Part shown: positions 52,382 through 60,316 of the stretch, one piece after another
Layout: the number at the start of each line of letters is the position of its first letter
Numbering within the stretch: position 1 is the stretch's first letter
NCBI RefSeq assembly: GCF_040549465.1
Contig: NZ_JBEPTL010000003.1
Coordinates: 62,001 to 126,000 of the forward strand
Length of the DNA stretch: 64,000 nt
DNA from: Lacisediminihabitans sp040549465
Lineage (GTDB): Bacteria; Actinomycetota; Actinomycetes; Actinomycetales; Microbacteriaceae
Direction: 5' to 3'
Notes under the pieces: generated by a model
What the model was told of the DNA's origin: nothing
What the model saw: only the letters and a program-made list of their open reading frames with translations
Database searches by the model: none
Made by a program: the position numbers and the translations under genes

Positions 52382-52742
52382 TCACCAATCTGAATCGAGT
52401 TCATCAAGATCGGCTCGAGTTAGCGCGATCGACTGGGCGGCAACGTTCTGTTCGAGGTAGGAAATCGACCCCCTGCCGGGGATTGCAAGGGTGGTGGGTG
52501 ACAGCGCGAGGCCCCACCCAATGGCAACCTGGTGCACGGTTGCGCCGTGGCCGGCTGCTATCCGAGCGAGACCCTCGTGGGCGTCACCCGTGGCGAGAGG
52601 TGCGAACGGCACAGAGGCGATGGCGGCGCCTCGTCCAGATGAGCGCGGTCGCTGTTACTGAGGCCCAGGTGCCGGATGACTCCTTCCTGTTGAAGCTGTG
52701 CCAAGACCTCGATGAATCGCCTCGGTGTGTCCGGGGACTGTG
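52382..52742 (-). pseudogene. aldo/keto reductase, C-terminal fragment with frameshift
   Basis: On the minus strand a first frame gives RRFIEVLAQLQQEGVIRHLG with LSNSDRAHLDEA. After a shift near 52613 the next frame gives APLATGDAHEGLARIAAGHG, VHQVAIGWGLALSPTTLAIP and ENVAAQS. These are the consecutive C-terminal blocks of an aldo/keto reductase (GKIRHIGLSN, HGAT-QVAL-W, IPG, LEEN). The N-terminal half with the catalytic Tyr is missing. The gene is cut near 52742, immediately before an IS3-type orfA, so insertion or excision of that element probably truncated it. Confidence 0.7.
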
Positions 52743-52763
52743 ATCCTTGGGAAGGATGGAGTT

Positions 52764-53066
52764 GTGTCGTCGAATACGTCGCGGTGGTATCTGCAGGAGT
52801 TGCGTGAGCGGGCGGTGCGGATGGTCGCGGAGTCGCGGCCTGATCACAGTTCGGAGTGGGAGACGATAACCTCGGTCGCGTCGAAGTTAGGGGTCGGCTC
52901 GGCTGAGACGATCCGACATTGGGTGCGAGCGGCGGAGGCGGCCGGGAATCCGAAAGCGGTTGTTGCGGCGGAGGAATCCATGGAGGTGCGAAAGCTGCGT
53001 GCTGAGGTTCGCGGCCCTCGGTGCGCTGACCCCTTGAACCCGCCGATCCGAATAGGTGACTTCTAA
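52764..53066 (+). mobile_element. IS3-family transposase orfA, truncated remnant
   Basis: The frame reads WYLQELRERAVRMVAESRPD then SEWETITSVASKLGVGSAET and IRHWVRAAEAAGNPKAVVAA EESMEVRKL, the helix-turn-helix OrfA of an IS3-type element. Homology ends at about 53010 (KLRAEV), before the leucine-zipper end of OrfA, and no orfB follows. GTG at 52764 has a ribosome-binding-like AAGGATGGA upstream. Terminal inverted repeats were not found. It is a dead IS remnant beside a truncated aldo/keto reductase. Confidence 0.75.
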
Positions 53067-53225
53067 ACGTTTCCTGTGGTTTAGCTATCGAAACCCTCAG
53101 GAGGCGCGCGACCAGCGAGCACTCAAATAGAGGAAGATCCGTTTTGGTACGGAGGAAAATGTGTTGCCTCCCCTAATTTTGGGCCTGGATCCGCGTGCCA
53201 GATTGAGTTCTTGGAACAGCCCACG

Positions 53226-53280
53226 GTTGCAACAAAAGAAGAGGCCTGCCCGCAAGGGCGGCCTCTTCTTTTTTGCAACC
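53226..53280. terminator. long symmetrical hairpin, likely bidirectional terminator
   Basis: GGTTGCAACAAAAGAAGAGG CCTGCCC (27 bases) pairs with GGGCGGCCTCTTCTTTTTTG CAACC around GCAA, with only two bulged or mismatched positions. T-runs occur on both strands. The rest of 53067-53442 around it shows no gene. It could end transcription from the IS remnant side or of the convergent small membrane gene. Confidence 0.7.
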
Positions 53281-53442
53281 TGCGATTGTCAAGCGGGGTG
53301 GCCGCTGGCCTTACGACGTGGTGCGCTTCCGTCTCACCGAGCGTGGGGCCTAACCGGGCACCGTGGCATCCGAGCCAGTGGGGCCGGCCGCCCGGCTCAC
53401 ACAGAAAAGCCGTTCTGCGGAGTGGTGGTCTGCTTGACGGTG

Positions 53443-53661
53443 CTATTTGTGCGAGCGACCGCTACCTGGTCGGCGAATCCCAACCACCAACAGGATGACC
53501 CCGACGATCAGGAGGACAACGCCGACATAGAGCCACGTCCGATCGCCGGTCATGACACTTCCCGGGATCAGATTCGCGCCCTGCCCGGCGAACACCGCTC
53601 CGACAAGCAGAGCGATCACGCCGACGATGATGAGGGCGATGCGCCCGACTTTGCTGTTCAT
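53443..53661 (-). CDS. small two-helix membrane protein
   Basis: The 72-residue protein has two hydrophobic helices (about 7-25, IALIIVGVIALLVGAVFAG, and 44-62, WLYVGVVLLIVGVILLVVGI) and a short basic tail GRSHK. The pattern and high third-position GC support a real gene. It resembles small actinobacterial membrane proteins of unknown function. It is divergent from the HTH/Fic module, so the palindrome array lies in their shared upstream region. Confidence 0.6.
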   Translation of the reverse strand: MNSKVGRIALIIVGVIALLVGAVFAGQGANLIPGSVMTGDRTWLYVGVVLLIVGVILLVVGIRRPGSGRSHK

Positions 53662-53707
53662 GGTGTCAACCTACTCTCGACACGGTTGCGATAGGGTGCC
53701 GTGCGCG

Positions 53708-53809
53708 GTACCGCATAAGGTACATCTAGATACTTCGTACCCTATCCGGTACAATATTTCATATGTACCGTATCTGGTACCCTGGGTGCAGTCGTACCGC
53801 ATCCGGTAC
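53708..53809. promoter_or_regulatory. four evenly spaced 16-bp GTACC-N6-GGTAC palindromes
   Basis: GTACCGCATAAGGTAC (53708-53723), GTACCCTATCCGGTAC (53737-53752), GTACCGTATCTGGTAC (53765-53780) and GTACCGCATCCGGTAC (53794-53809) have centres 29, 28 and 29 bases apart. They end 36 bases before the HTH gene. This is a cooperative operator array, most likely bound by the HTH protein. Confidence 0.8.
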
Positions 53810-53845
53810 GAAGCGGACTCGATAAACGTGAGGGAGGAACCGACC

Positions 53846-54613
53846 ATGGCCAGAAAAGACGCGCGCGGGCTTGTCATTGAACTACGCGAGCGCAGCGGAA
53901 TGTCACCGACGCTGCTCCGCACCCGGTCGGGTGTCTCCCGCGCGACCCAGCGCCGCATCGACACGGGGGAGTCCGACGTCACCCTCGGCACCCTTCGCGA
54001 GCTCGCGATCGCCGCAGGCCTCGATATCGCCCTTGATCTCGTGCCATTGTCCGACCCGGAAGCCGCCACTGGCGCCCGAGCGCTCCTCGACGACACCGTC
54101 GACACGGAGACCATCAGCCCTGCCGCAGCAGCCTGGTCGGAACGCCTCCTCCGGCTTACCGCGGACCCACTTCACCAGACGAACAACCCGCTCGAAATCA
54201 TCACCGAAGCAGGCCGCGCGGCCGCGCCGCTGAACCGATACGGCGCACTTCTGTTCCGAGGCGAGTGGAGTGACCTGAAACTCGCCGACGCCGGTATGGC
54301 CAGCCGAGCACAGTGGCTCCTGTCTGGCATGAGCGCCCTCACCGCCCTCACCGACGAGTCATTGCCGACCGGAGGAGTGGGCATCCTCTATTCCGCCGAC
54401 CCCCCCGCGGTCGCGCGGCACCTCGTGCACCTTCGACCAACGCGTCCGTCCACTGCGAACGTCGTCATCCTCCCGCTCACCGAGTCCGTCGACATCGACA
54501 GCTGGCAGGAAGGGCCCCTCCATTTCGTATCGCCAATCCAGGCGATTATCGACGGTATTGGTGTCGGTGGGACGACGGCCGAAACCGCATTTGCCATTGC
54601 CAGGAAGTGGTGA
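53846..54613 (+). CDS. HTH regulator with AbiEi-like C-terminal region, partner of Fic
   Basis: The 255-residue protein has an N-terminal XRE-type helix-turn-helix (VIELRERSGMSPTLLRTRSG followed by VSRATQRRIDTGE, about residues 8-42) and a C-terminal domain with RYGALLFRGEWSDLKLAD and HFVSPIQAIIDGIGVGGTTA. The latter resembles the end of AbiEi-type antitoxins. The ATG at 53846 follows GAGGGAGG. The Fic gene starts 3 bases after its stop. The arrangement is that of a toxin-antitoxin-like operon controlled by its own DNA-binding partner through the upstream palindromes. Whether it neutralises the Fic protein is inference. Confidence 0.75.
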   Translation: MARKDARGLVIELRERSGMSPTLLRTRSGVSRATQRRIDTGESDVTLGTLRELAIAAGLDIALDLVPLSDPEAATGARALLDDTVDTETISPAAAAWSERLLRLTADPLHQTNNPLEIITEAGRAAAPLNRYGALLFRGEWSDLKLADAGMASRAQWLLSGMSALTALTDESLPTGGVGILYSADPPAVARHLVHLRPTRPSTANVVILPLTESVDIDSWQEGPLHFVSPIQAIIDGIGVGGTTAETAFAIARKW

Positions 54614-54616
54614 ACG

Positions 54617-55483
54617 ATGACTGCCAATCGAGGCTGGGACAGAGGCTCCAACCACTACCAGAAGCGCATCAAACCCAGCGCGGGGCTCGGACTCCCGAGT
54701 ACGCACTCGATCGCTCTCGGCGCGAGCGGACACGCCGCTGACCAGCTGGCACTCACCGGCATCACCTGGGACCCCACCGCGCTCGATTTCGACCTGATTC
54801 AGGAACCCACGCCGCAACGGGTCCGTTCGCGGTTTCGCGCCCAGTTGCCGGAATTCATTTGGGACGCCGCCGCCCTCGAAGGCAACCCCTACACGCTGCC
54901 AGAAGTGCAGACCCTCCTCGCGGGCATCACCGTCACCGGGCACAAGCTCGAAGACCAGAACCAAATTCTTGCCCTGAACGAGGGTTACAACCATGTCGAT
55001 ACGCTCGTAGAAACCGGCGCGTTCTCCCTCGACAAGTCGACCAGCGATGAAATCCACGGCCTCGTCGCCGTGCACGAAGCCATCGAATCCGGACACTTCC
55101 GTGGCGAAGGTCAAGTTGGTGGCGGCGGACACGTCAGCATCGGCGAGCGTGGTGCCTACGTCGCATCCGACCCCGGAGAACGCGGAGAAACCCTCATCGA
55201 AGAGTTCGGCGACCTCATCGACTACCTCGACACCGTCGAGGACCCGCGCGAGCGGGCCATCGCCTACTTCGCCGCCGCAACCCACCGACAGTTCTACTTC
55301 GACGGCAACAAGCGAACCGCCAGAATCCTGATGACCGGCACCCTCATGAGCGCCGGCTACGACGCAATCAGTGTGTCCGCTAACCGCCGCCTCGAATTCA
55401 ACACCCATCTGGGCGAACTCTTCGTCGACCACGATGCCACCAACCTGATGCGCTTCATTATCGATAGCCGCCCCGGCGAATGA
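54617..55483 (+). CDS. Fic-family protein with variant active-site motif
   Basis: Fic proteins transfer AMP or other phosphate-containing groups to target proteins. The 288-residue protein has an N-terminal inhibitory-type block (AAALEGN, Glu88, with Ala where Ser/Thr is usual) and the Fic core ATHRQFYFDGNKRTARILM at 221-239. Aligning on FDGNKRTAR puts Gln225 at the position of the usual catalytic His (HPFxDGNxRxxR). A His occurs at 223, two residues earlier. Asp229, Gly230, Asn231, Arg233 and Arg236 are intact. It may therefore be a non-canonical or inactive Fic, or belong to a Gln-type subfamily. It is co-transcribed with the HTH partner. Confidence 0.85.
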   Translation: MTANRGWDRGSNHYQKRIKPSAGLGLPSTHSIALGASGHAADQLALTGITWDPTALDFDLIQEPTPQRVRSRFRAQLPEFIWDAAALEGNPYTLPEVQTLLAGITVTGHKLEDQNQILALNEGYNHVDTLVETGAFSLDKSTSDEIHGLVAVHEAIESGHFRGEGQVGGGGHVSIGERGAYVASDPGERGETLIEEFGDLIDYLDTVEDPRERAIAYFAAATHRQFYFDGNKRTARILMTGTLMSAGYDAISVSANRRLEFNTHLGELFVDHDATNLMRFIIDSRPGE

Positions 55484-55489
55484 CGCGGC

Positions 55490-55663
55490 TCACAGGAAAC
55501 AATCGGGTCTCGGCGTACTGCCCGGGCTCTCGGGGTAGCGTGCCCGCAGCCGCCGAGCGATGACCTCCTGCCTCGGCTCGAACAGGAACGCATCGGCTGG
55601 GAGTTCGCGCTCGGGCAGTTGGCCGACATGAAAGAACGACATCGAACACACGGCGCACCTCAT
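55490..55663 (-). CDS. possible small Cys-containing protein
   Basis: A 57-residue minus-strand frame, MRCAVCSMSFFHVGQLPERE then LPADAFLFEPRQEVIARRLR, has high GC at third positions and a CxxC pair near the start. It is convergent with the Fic gene, with 6 bases between stops. No family was recognised. It could be a fragment of a larger gene, and no ribosome-binding site is obvious. Confidence 0.3.
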   Translation of the reverse strand: MRCAVCSMSFFHVGQLPERELPADAFLFEPRQEVIARRLRARYPESPGSTPRPDCFL

Positions 55664-55732
55664 CTTGGGGCCCGCCCATAGCGCATCGGCGGATATGCAA
55701 CCCCCTGTGCAAAGCGGAAGCGACCCCGCAAG

Positions 55733-56203
55733 ATGAACATGACCACCAGAAAGGCTTCCATGTCGATCAATGTCCGCGTGATGCGGTGTTCGCCCGACGA
55801 CGTTTTCCGAGTGCTCGACGATGGATGGCTCTTCGTCGGCTGGGTCGTCGGTGCTTCACGCATGAGAGATGTCGAAGACACCGGGCCGGCCGTGGGCTCT
55901 CAACTCCACCACTCCTTCGGGGTCTGGCCTCTCGTCATCAACGATGCGACGACCGTGTTGGAGTATTCGCCCCCGCATCACATGGTCATACAGCCGAAAG
56001 GCTGGCCGATCGGTGAGGCTCTGGTGACCATCGACATTCGTCCACATCGCCGAGGATGCATTGTGCGCATCCAGGAAGAGCCGGTGACCGGACCAGCCAG
56101 ACTCATCCCTCCTAGACTTCTCAACATCGCTCTCCACATCCGCAACGTCGAAACCCTCCGAAGGTTGAGTTACATGGCCGAAAATCGTGAAAGGGCCAAT
56201 TGA
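55733..56203 (+). CDS. SRPBCC-family (START-like) protein
   Basis: The 156-residue protein has the helix-grip pattern of SRPBCC proteins: SINVRVMRCSPDDVFRVLDD at the start, SQLHHSFGVWPLVINDATTV in the middle and a C-terminal helix LIPPRLLNIALHIRNVETLR. Such proteins bind hydrophobic ligands. The start may be any of three in-frame ATGs (55733, 55739, 55760), and the domain begins at the last. It overlaps the lipid-kinase-like gene by four bases (TTGA), so SRPBCC, kinase and PAP2 phosphatase form one operon of likely lipid function. Confidence 0.75.
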   Translation: MNMTTRKASMSINVRVMRCSPDDVFRVLDDGWLFVGWVVGASRMRDVEDTGPAVGSQLHHSFGVWPLVINDATTVLEYSPPHHMVIQPKGWPIGEALVTIDIRPHRRGCIVRIQEEPVTGPARLIPPRLLNIALHIRNVETLRRLSYMAENRERAN

Positions 56204-57189
56204 ACGGCATGAACACACCTCCCGCACAGACACAGAAGCGCGCGGCGGTCGTCTACAACCCGATCAAGGTCGACCTCGAGGCCATCCGTTCCGTCGTCGG
56301 ACACGAAGAGCAAGCGAACGGATGGGGCGAGACCATGTGGTTTCCCACGAGCGAGGATGATCCGGGTCAGGGCCCGTGTCGCGAGGCTGTCTCCGCCGGC
56401 GCTTCCCTGGTCATCGCCGCCGGAGGGGATGGCACTGTCCGAGCCGTCGCCGAAGGCTTGCGTGGCGTTTCGACGCCGATGGCACTACTTCCGTCGGGCA
56501 CGGGAAATCTGCTCGCGCGCAATCTCGACCTCACGCTCGACGATCTCGAGCACTCCATCCACACGGCGTTCACGGGCGACGACCGCGAGATCGATGTGGG
56601 GATCATCGATCTCGTGCGTCAGGACAGCGCGGATTCCACTCATGTCTTCGTCGTCATGGCTGGACTCGGACTTGACGCGAAAATGCTCGTCAACACCGAC
56701 GAGGACCTCAAGAAGAAGGCGGGCTGGCTCGCCTATGTGAAAGCGCTCGCTACCACGCTGCGGGACAAGAACGAGCTTCGCTTCACCTACAGCCTCGATA
56801 AAGGCCCGACTCGCGCGATTCGGGCCCACACGATCATCGTGGGCAATTGCGGCGCCCTCCCGGCGAACATCATGCTTCTCCCCGATGCGGCAGTGGATGA
56901 CGGCCAGTTCGACATTGTGCTCCTTCGGCCTGAAGGACTCGTGGGCTGGATCCAGATTTTCGTCAAAGTGCTCTGGGAAAACGGGGTTCTGCGTCGGACG
57001 AAAGCGGGCCGGGCGCTTATGACACAGGAGGTCAGTGCGCTGCGTTACGTCGAAGCCACCGAGCTCACAGTCACGCTGGAGCGACCGGAAGAAATCGAAC
57101 TCGACGGGGACGAATTCGGAATTACGACCGGATTCCGCACCTGGGTCGACCAGGGCGGAATCACCATCAAAGTTCCGGCAGCAGCATGA
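56200..57189 (+). CDS. diacylglycerol-kinase-family lipid kinase
   Basis: The kinase domain is clear: VVYNPIKVDLEAIRSVV, the nucleotide loop IAAGGDGTVRAVAEGL and LPSGTGNLLARNLDL, then a beta-sandwich C-terminal domain (IVGNCGALPANIMLLPDAAV with DGQFDIVLL). The family phosphorylates diacylglycerol or related lipids. Two starts are possible. TTG at 56200 is coupled to the SRPBCC stop with AAAGGG four to five bases upstream. ATG at 56209 gives MNTPPAQTQKR. The stop overlaps the PAP2 phosphatase gene, so a lipid kinase and a lipid phosphatase are co-expressed. Confidence 0.88.
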   Translation: MNGMNTPPAQTQKRAAVVYNPIKVDLEAIRSVVGHEEQANGWGETMWFPTSEDDPGQGPCREAVSAGASLVIAAGGDGTVRAVAEGLRGVSTPMALLPSGTGNLLARNLDLTLDDLEHSIHTAFTGDDREIDVGIIDLVRQDSADSTHVFVVMAGLGLDAKMLVNTDEDLKKKAGWLAYVKALATTLRDKNELRFTYSLDKGPTRAIRAHTIIVGNCGALPANIMLLPDAAVDDGQFDIVLLRPEGLVGWIQIFVKVLWENGVLRRTKAGRALMTQEVSALRYVEATELTVTLERPEEIELDGDEFGITTGFRTWVDQGGITIKVPAAA

Positions 57190-58046
57190 CCGACGGTCAC
57201 GAGCCCCGAGCGGTGCGGTCATTCCGAGAGTCACAACGGGAGGGCGACGAAGAAGAGCTTCGGATTGACAGAACCGTCGGCTCTGTCGATCTCACGCACT
57301 GGTACACGCCGCTCGGACGCGTTCTCGCTTCGGTCATCCAGCGGTTGAGCGCCGCGATCGGTTCGCGGGCTGCCCTGCTGCTCACCCTCGTGATCGGGGC
57401 CGGGATCGCCCTTCTGCTCAGTTTCATCAGCTCCCGCATCTACGACGCCATCACGGAGTCCGATGGCGTGGCGGGGTTGGACCGTCCGCTGCTGCAGGCT
57501 GCGATGAGAGCCAGGTCGCCGGTGCTCGACGCTATCGTCACGGGCTACACCGACATCGCGGGTCCCATCGGAATGCCCATCCTCGCCGTCGTGGCGTTGC
57601 TCATCCTCTCGCTCCGTCGCAAGTCGTGGACTCCTGCCATTCTCATCGTCGCGGCAGGGCTCGGCTCGCTCCTTATGACCATCGCGGGCAAAGACGTCAT
57701 CGACCGCGAGCGTCCACCGCTGATCGATGCTGTTCCGCCCTACGAGTACTCTCCGTCCTTTCCGAGCGGCCACACGCTGAACGCGATCGTGGTCGCCGGA
57801 ATCATCGCCTACCTGGTGATATTGCGACGGCGTTCGACCCACGCCCGAATTCTCACCGTCTCCGTCGCAGTTCTCTTCGCGCTCACCATCGGACTGAGCC
57901 GGGTATTCCTCGGACACCACTGGTTCACCGATGTGGTCGCCGGCTGGACGCTGGGAGGCGCTTGGCTCGCGATCATCATCACCGCACATCGGCTCTACCT
58001 CACCTCATCCCGTCACTCGCCGCCGCACGAGACAACCGAAGGATGA
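57186..58046 (+). CDS. PAP2-family membrane phosphatase
   Basis: The 286-residue protein has five to six membrane helices and the three PAP2 motifs: KDVIDRERPP (with the leading Lys), SFPSGHTLNAIV, and SRVFLGHHWFTDVVAGW with the catalytic His. It removes phosphate from lipid phosphates or undecaprenyl diphosphate at the outer membrane face. The ATG overlaps the lipid-kinase stop (ATGA). Together with the upstream kinase it suggests a phosphatidate/diacylglycerol cycle. Confidence 0.9.
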   Translation: MTDGHEPRAVRSFRESQREGDEEELRIDRTVGSVDLTHWYTPLGRVLASVIQRLSAAIGSRAALLLTLVIGAGIALLLSFISSRIYDAITESDGVAGLDRPLLQAAMRARSPVLDAIVTGYTDIAGPIGMPILAVVALLILSLRRKSWTPAILIVAAGLGSLLMTIAGKDVIDRERPPLIDAVPPYEYSPSFPSGHTLNAIVVAGIIAYLVILRRRSTHARILTVSVAVLFALTIGLSRVFLGHHWFTDVVAGWTLGGAWLAIIITAHRLYLTSSRHSPPHETTEG

Positions 58047-58132
58047 TCATGGCCAAGCCGCAGCCCATTTGTGCAGGTTCTCGAGGCCACAGCTCGCAGG
58101 CTGGCACCGGGCACCGGGTCGCGACCGCAAAA

Positions 58133-60136
58133 CTACATTGCGTTCCCGATGTATGAGTAAATCACGAACACCTCGGATGCGATGCCCGCCTCTTCGAGAA
58201 CACCCTGCACCGCGGTGAGCATGTACTTCGAGTCCCAGCCCATGTAGAGGAAATGCGCGTCGTCGAAGGCATCCCAGTGCCCGTTCCAGGCCTGCGCCTC
58301 GAAGATTGGGCCGCCGCGTCGGGTGCTGAAGCCGATGACGCTCTCGCGGGAATCCGCCCAGAGCCGCTTGAAGATCCGATTGAAGAGGTATCTGACGTCG
58401 GGGACTTCCCAGTGCTCGCCGCGGTATTCGACGTAGTCGAACTCTCGCTGCCAGCCGGCGGGCCAGCCGCGCCTTCGCTGGGCGTCGAGGATCGGGGTGA
58501 GTCCGTCGTCATCGATGTCGACAGTCGCCGAACGTGCCCAGATCCGCAGGAAGTCGGTGGTGAGCCGAGCGGTGCGCTCCGCAATCGCGGCGGTTCCCCA
58601 TGCGGGAGTGCCGACGAGGTCGCTCGTGGCAGGGACCGCACTTCTCGTGTAAACAGCCGACCGTTTTTCCGGGAACGATACGTCGGCAGCCCGCTCGGCC
58701 AGCGGTCGCTCGAGAAGGGTGAGGTTGCCGAGCGACGGGGCGAGAGCTCGGTGGCTGTTCTGTTCGTCTTCGCTGTAGTCGGCCCATTCCCGCTCTCCAT
58801 CGCCGCTCCAGGCGTCACCAGGTGCCAGCGGAAAGATATGCTCCACGTCCAATTCAGCCAGACTGTCGACATCCGCGAGGCGCCCGAGTACGTAGGCGGC
58901 GTGGGGGAGCGCACTGTACTTCAGTGCGATGCGTACTCGCTCGTCCGATGGGGTGATGCGGGCGATCGCGCCAGCCAGGCTGTCGGATCCGGTGTCCCGG
59001 GAGCGGCAGAGTCGAGCCACCAGCCGATCGTTGGACAGCCCGACCACAGTTCTGCGGATGAGCAGCGCCTGCACGTGTTCGAGAGTCTCGATCAGGGCAT
59101 CCCTGGTGATGGCCACACGCGAATAGTCGCGGTAGGCGTGCATCACGAGCGGGTACATCCCGCGCCCGAAGGTGTTGACGTAGTCGAGTTGGCGCGCGAC
59201 TTCTGCATCGTCGGCGAGCGCAGGCTCGGTGAGGATGCGGTAGACCGCCGAATACTCTCTCCACTCGGTGGCAAGGGTGCGCAGCGTGTCGAGACTGAGT
59301 CGGGGAAACTCGTGCCGGAAAGCGTCGTACACCCCTCGTCCGCCCTGCACGTCGATCTCGCGACCGGTCGTCATGATCAGGTAGTGGCGCCAGAAACTGG
59401 CGATGGATTCCCCGGTGTTTTGCTCGATCGGCAGCCAGTAAGAATCCTCGATCTCGCTCTGCTCCGCATGGGACAGCCCCATCAGCACATAGTTATGGAT
59501 CAGTTCGTGGTCGCGCAGCGGCTCGCCTGTGGAGTTGAGGCTCTCGAAGATCTGCTGGGCATTGGCATCCGCGCTGAGGGTGATGGCGACGTGTTCGAGT
59601 CGCTGTAGTCCTTTCCAGATTCGAGGAACCTCCTCGACAGGAACCTGGCTGCGGAAGAAGGCGTAGTTGTCGTCGAACCGGGAGTCTCGCTGCTCATCGC
59701 CCGCGAGTCGTCGGTCGAGCACCACGCTCTCGAAGACCTCCGCCCATGCCCGGTGCGGACGCAGCTTCGTGTGATCCGAGTCGTCAGCGCGCACCAGCAC
59801 TATCTCGAGCTGGGCGGCGAGTGTGGAATCGTCGTCTCTCACAGCGTGATAGAGAGCGGCGATCAGCAGCATCAGCGTCGTGATGCGCTGCTGCCCGTCG
59901 ATGAGAACGAGCTCGGCCGCCTCAGTGCTGTTTGTGGAGAGAATCGAGCCGATGAAGTGTGTGTGTCTGGTATCTGAGTCGGCGACGGCACGGATGTCAG
60001 CGAGTAACTGCTCGCATCCGTCGATGTCCCAGCGGTACTGGCGCTGGTAGACGGGCACGACAATGGTCGTTTCTGCGGCGGAAAGCCAGCGGATCGTGTT
60101 GACCGCGGTCGCATCGATATTCGTGGCAGTGACCAT
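58133..60136 (-). CDS. GmrSD-like protein: DUF262 plus DUF1524 (HNH-like)
   Basis: The 667-residue protein has an N-terminal DUF262 (ParB-like) domain: VVPVYQRQYRWDIDGCEQLL at about 27-46 and LIDGQQRITTLMLLIAALYH at about 78-97. The C-terminal part has the DUF1524 HNH-type endonuclease blocks, DVEHIFPLAPGDAW near 430 and LGNLTLLERPLAERAADVSF near 465-485. This single-chain DUF262-DUF1524 layout is that of GmrSD-type modification-dependent restriction enzymes. The ATG at 60136 gives MVTATNIDATAVNT. It is isolated, with no modification gene nearby, as expected for a type IV restriction enzyme. Confidence 0.85.
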   Translation of the reverse strand: MVTATNIDATAVNTIRWLSAAETTIVVPVYQRQYRWDIDGCEQLLADIRAVADSDTRHTHFIGSILSTNSTEAAELVLIDGQQRITTLMLLIAALYHAVRDDDSTLAAQLEIVLVRADDSDHTKLRPHRAWAEVFESVVLDRRLAGDEQRDSRFDDNYAFFRSQVPVEEVPRIWKGLQRLEHVAITLSADANAQQIFESLNSTGEPLRDHELIHNYVLMGLSHAEQSEIEDSYWLPIEQNTGESIASFWRHYLIMTTGREIDVQGGRGVYDAFRHEFPRLSLDTLRTLATEWREYSAVYRILTEPALADDAEVARQLDYVNTFGRGMYPLVMHAYRDYSRVAITRDALIETLEHVQALLIRRTVVGLSNDRLVARLCRSRDTGSDSLAGAIARITPSDERVRIALKYSALPHAAYVLGRLADVDSLAELDVEHIFPLAPGDAWSGDGEREWADYSEDEQNSHRALAPSLGNLTLLERPLAERAADVSFPEKRSAVYTRSAVPATSDLVGTPAWGTAAIAERTARLTTDFLRIWARSATVDIDDDGLTPILDAQRRRGWPAGWQREFDYVEYRGEHWEVPDVRYLFNRIFKRLWADSRESVIGFSTRRGGPIFEAQAWNGHWDAFDDAHFLYMGWDSKYMLTAVQGVLEEAGIASEVFVIYSYIGNAM

Positions 60137-60256
60137 AGTGTTGCTTCGCCCTTCGGAACGCCCCAGCCAGTGTATTCGGCTGCCACTGGGCATCCCTCTC
60201 AGACACACTCACCGCGAGGACGAACCGATGAGGCTGCTCGCCTCACACGAATACCT

Positions 60257-60275
60257 CGATGTTAGGCTTACCTAA
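60257..60275. promoter_or_regulatory. DtxR/IdeR-type iron box
   Basis: CGATGTTAGGCTTACCTAA matches the 19-base iron-box consensus TWAGGTWAGSCTWACCTWA at 16 positions, including the whole right half-site. It lies 41 bases before the ATG of the 2OG-oxygenase-like gene, so iron-dependent repression is likely. Confidence 0.75.
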
Positions 60276-60316
60276 GTTGGGCCTGTAAAAACGTGCTGGC
60301 CCTGTGACGAAAGGAC

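Noticed and set aside
53708..53809. Four regularly spaced repeats as a CRISPR array
   Set aside because: Units are 16-bp palindromes with 12-13 base gaps that are too short for spacers, no cas genes are present, and they sit at a promoter; an operator array explains them.
53708..53809. The same repeats as replication-origin iterons
   Set aside because: No rep or parA/B gene is nearby and the array lies directly before an autoregulatory HTH gene.
58253..59608. 451-codon plus-strand frame
   Set aside because: Antisense to the DUF262/DUF1524 gene, which carries conserved blocks; no features in the mirror frame.
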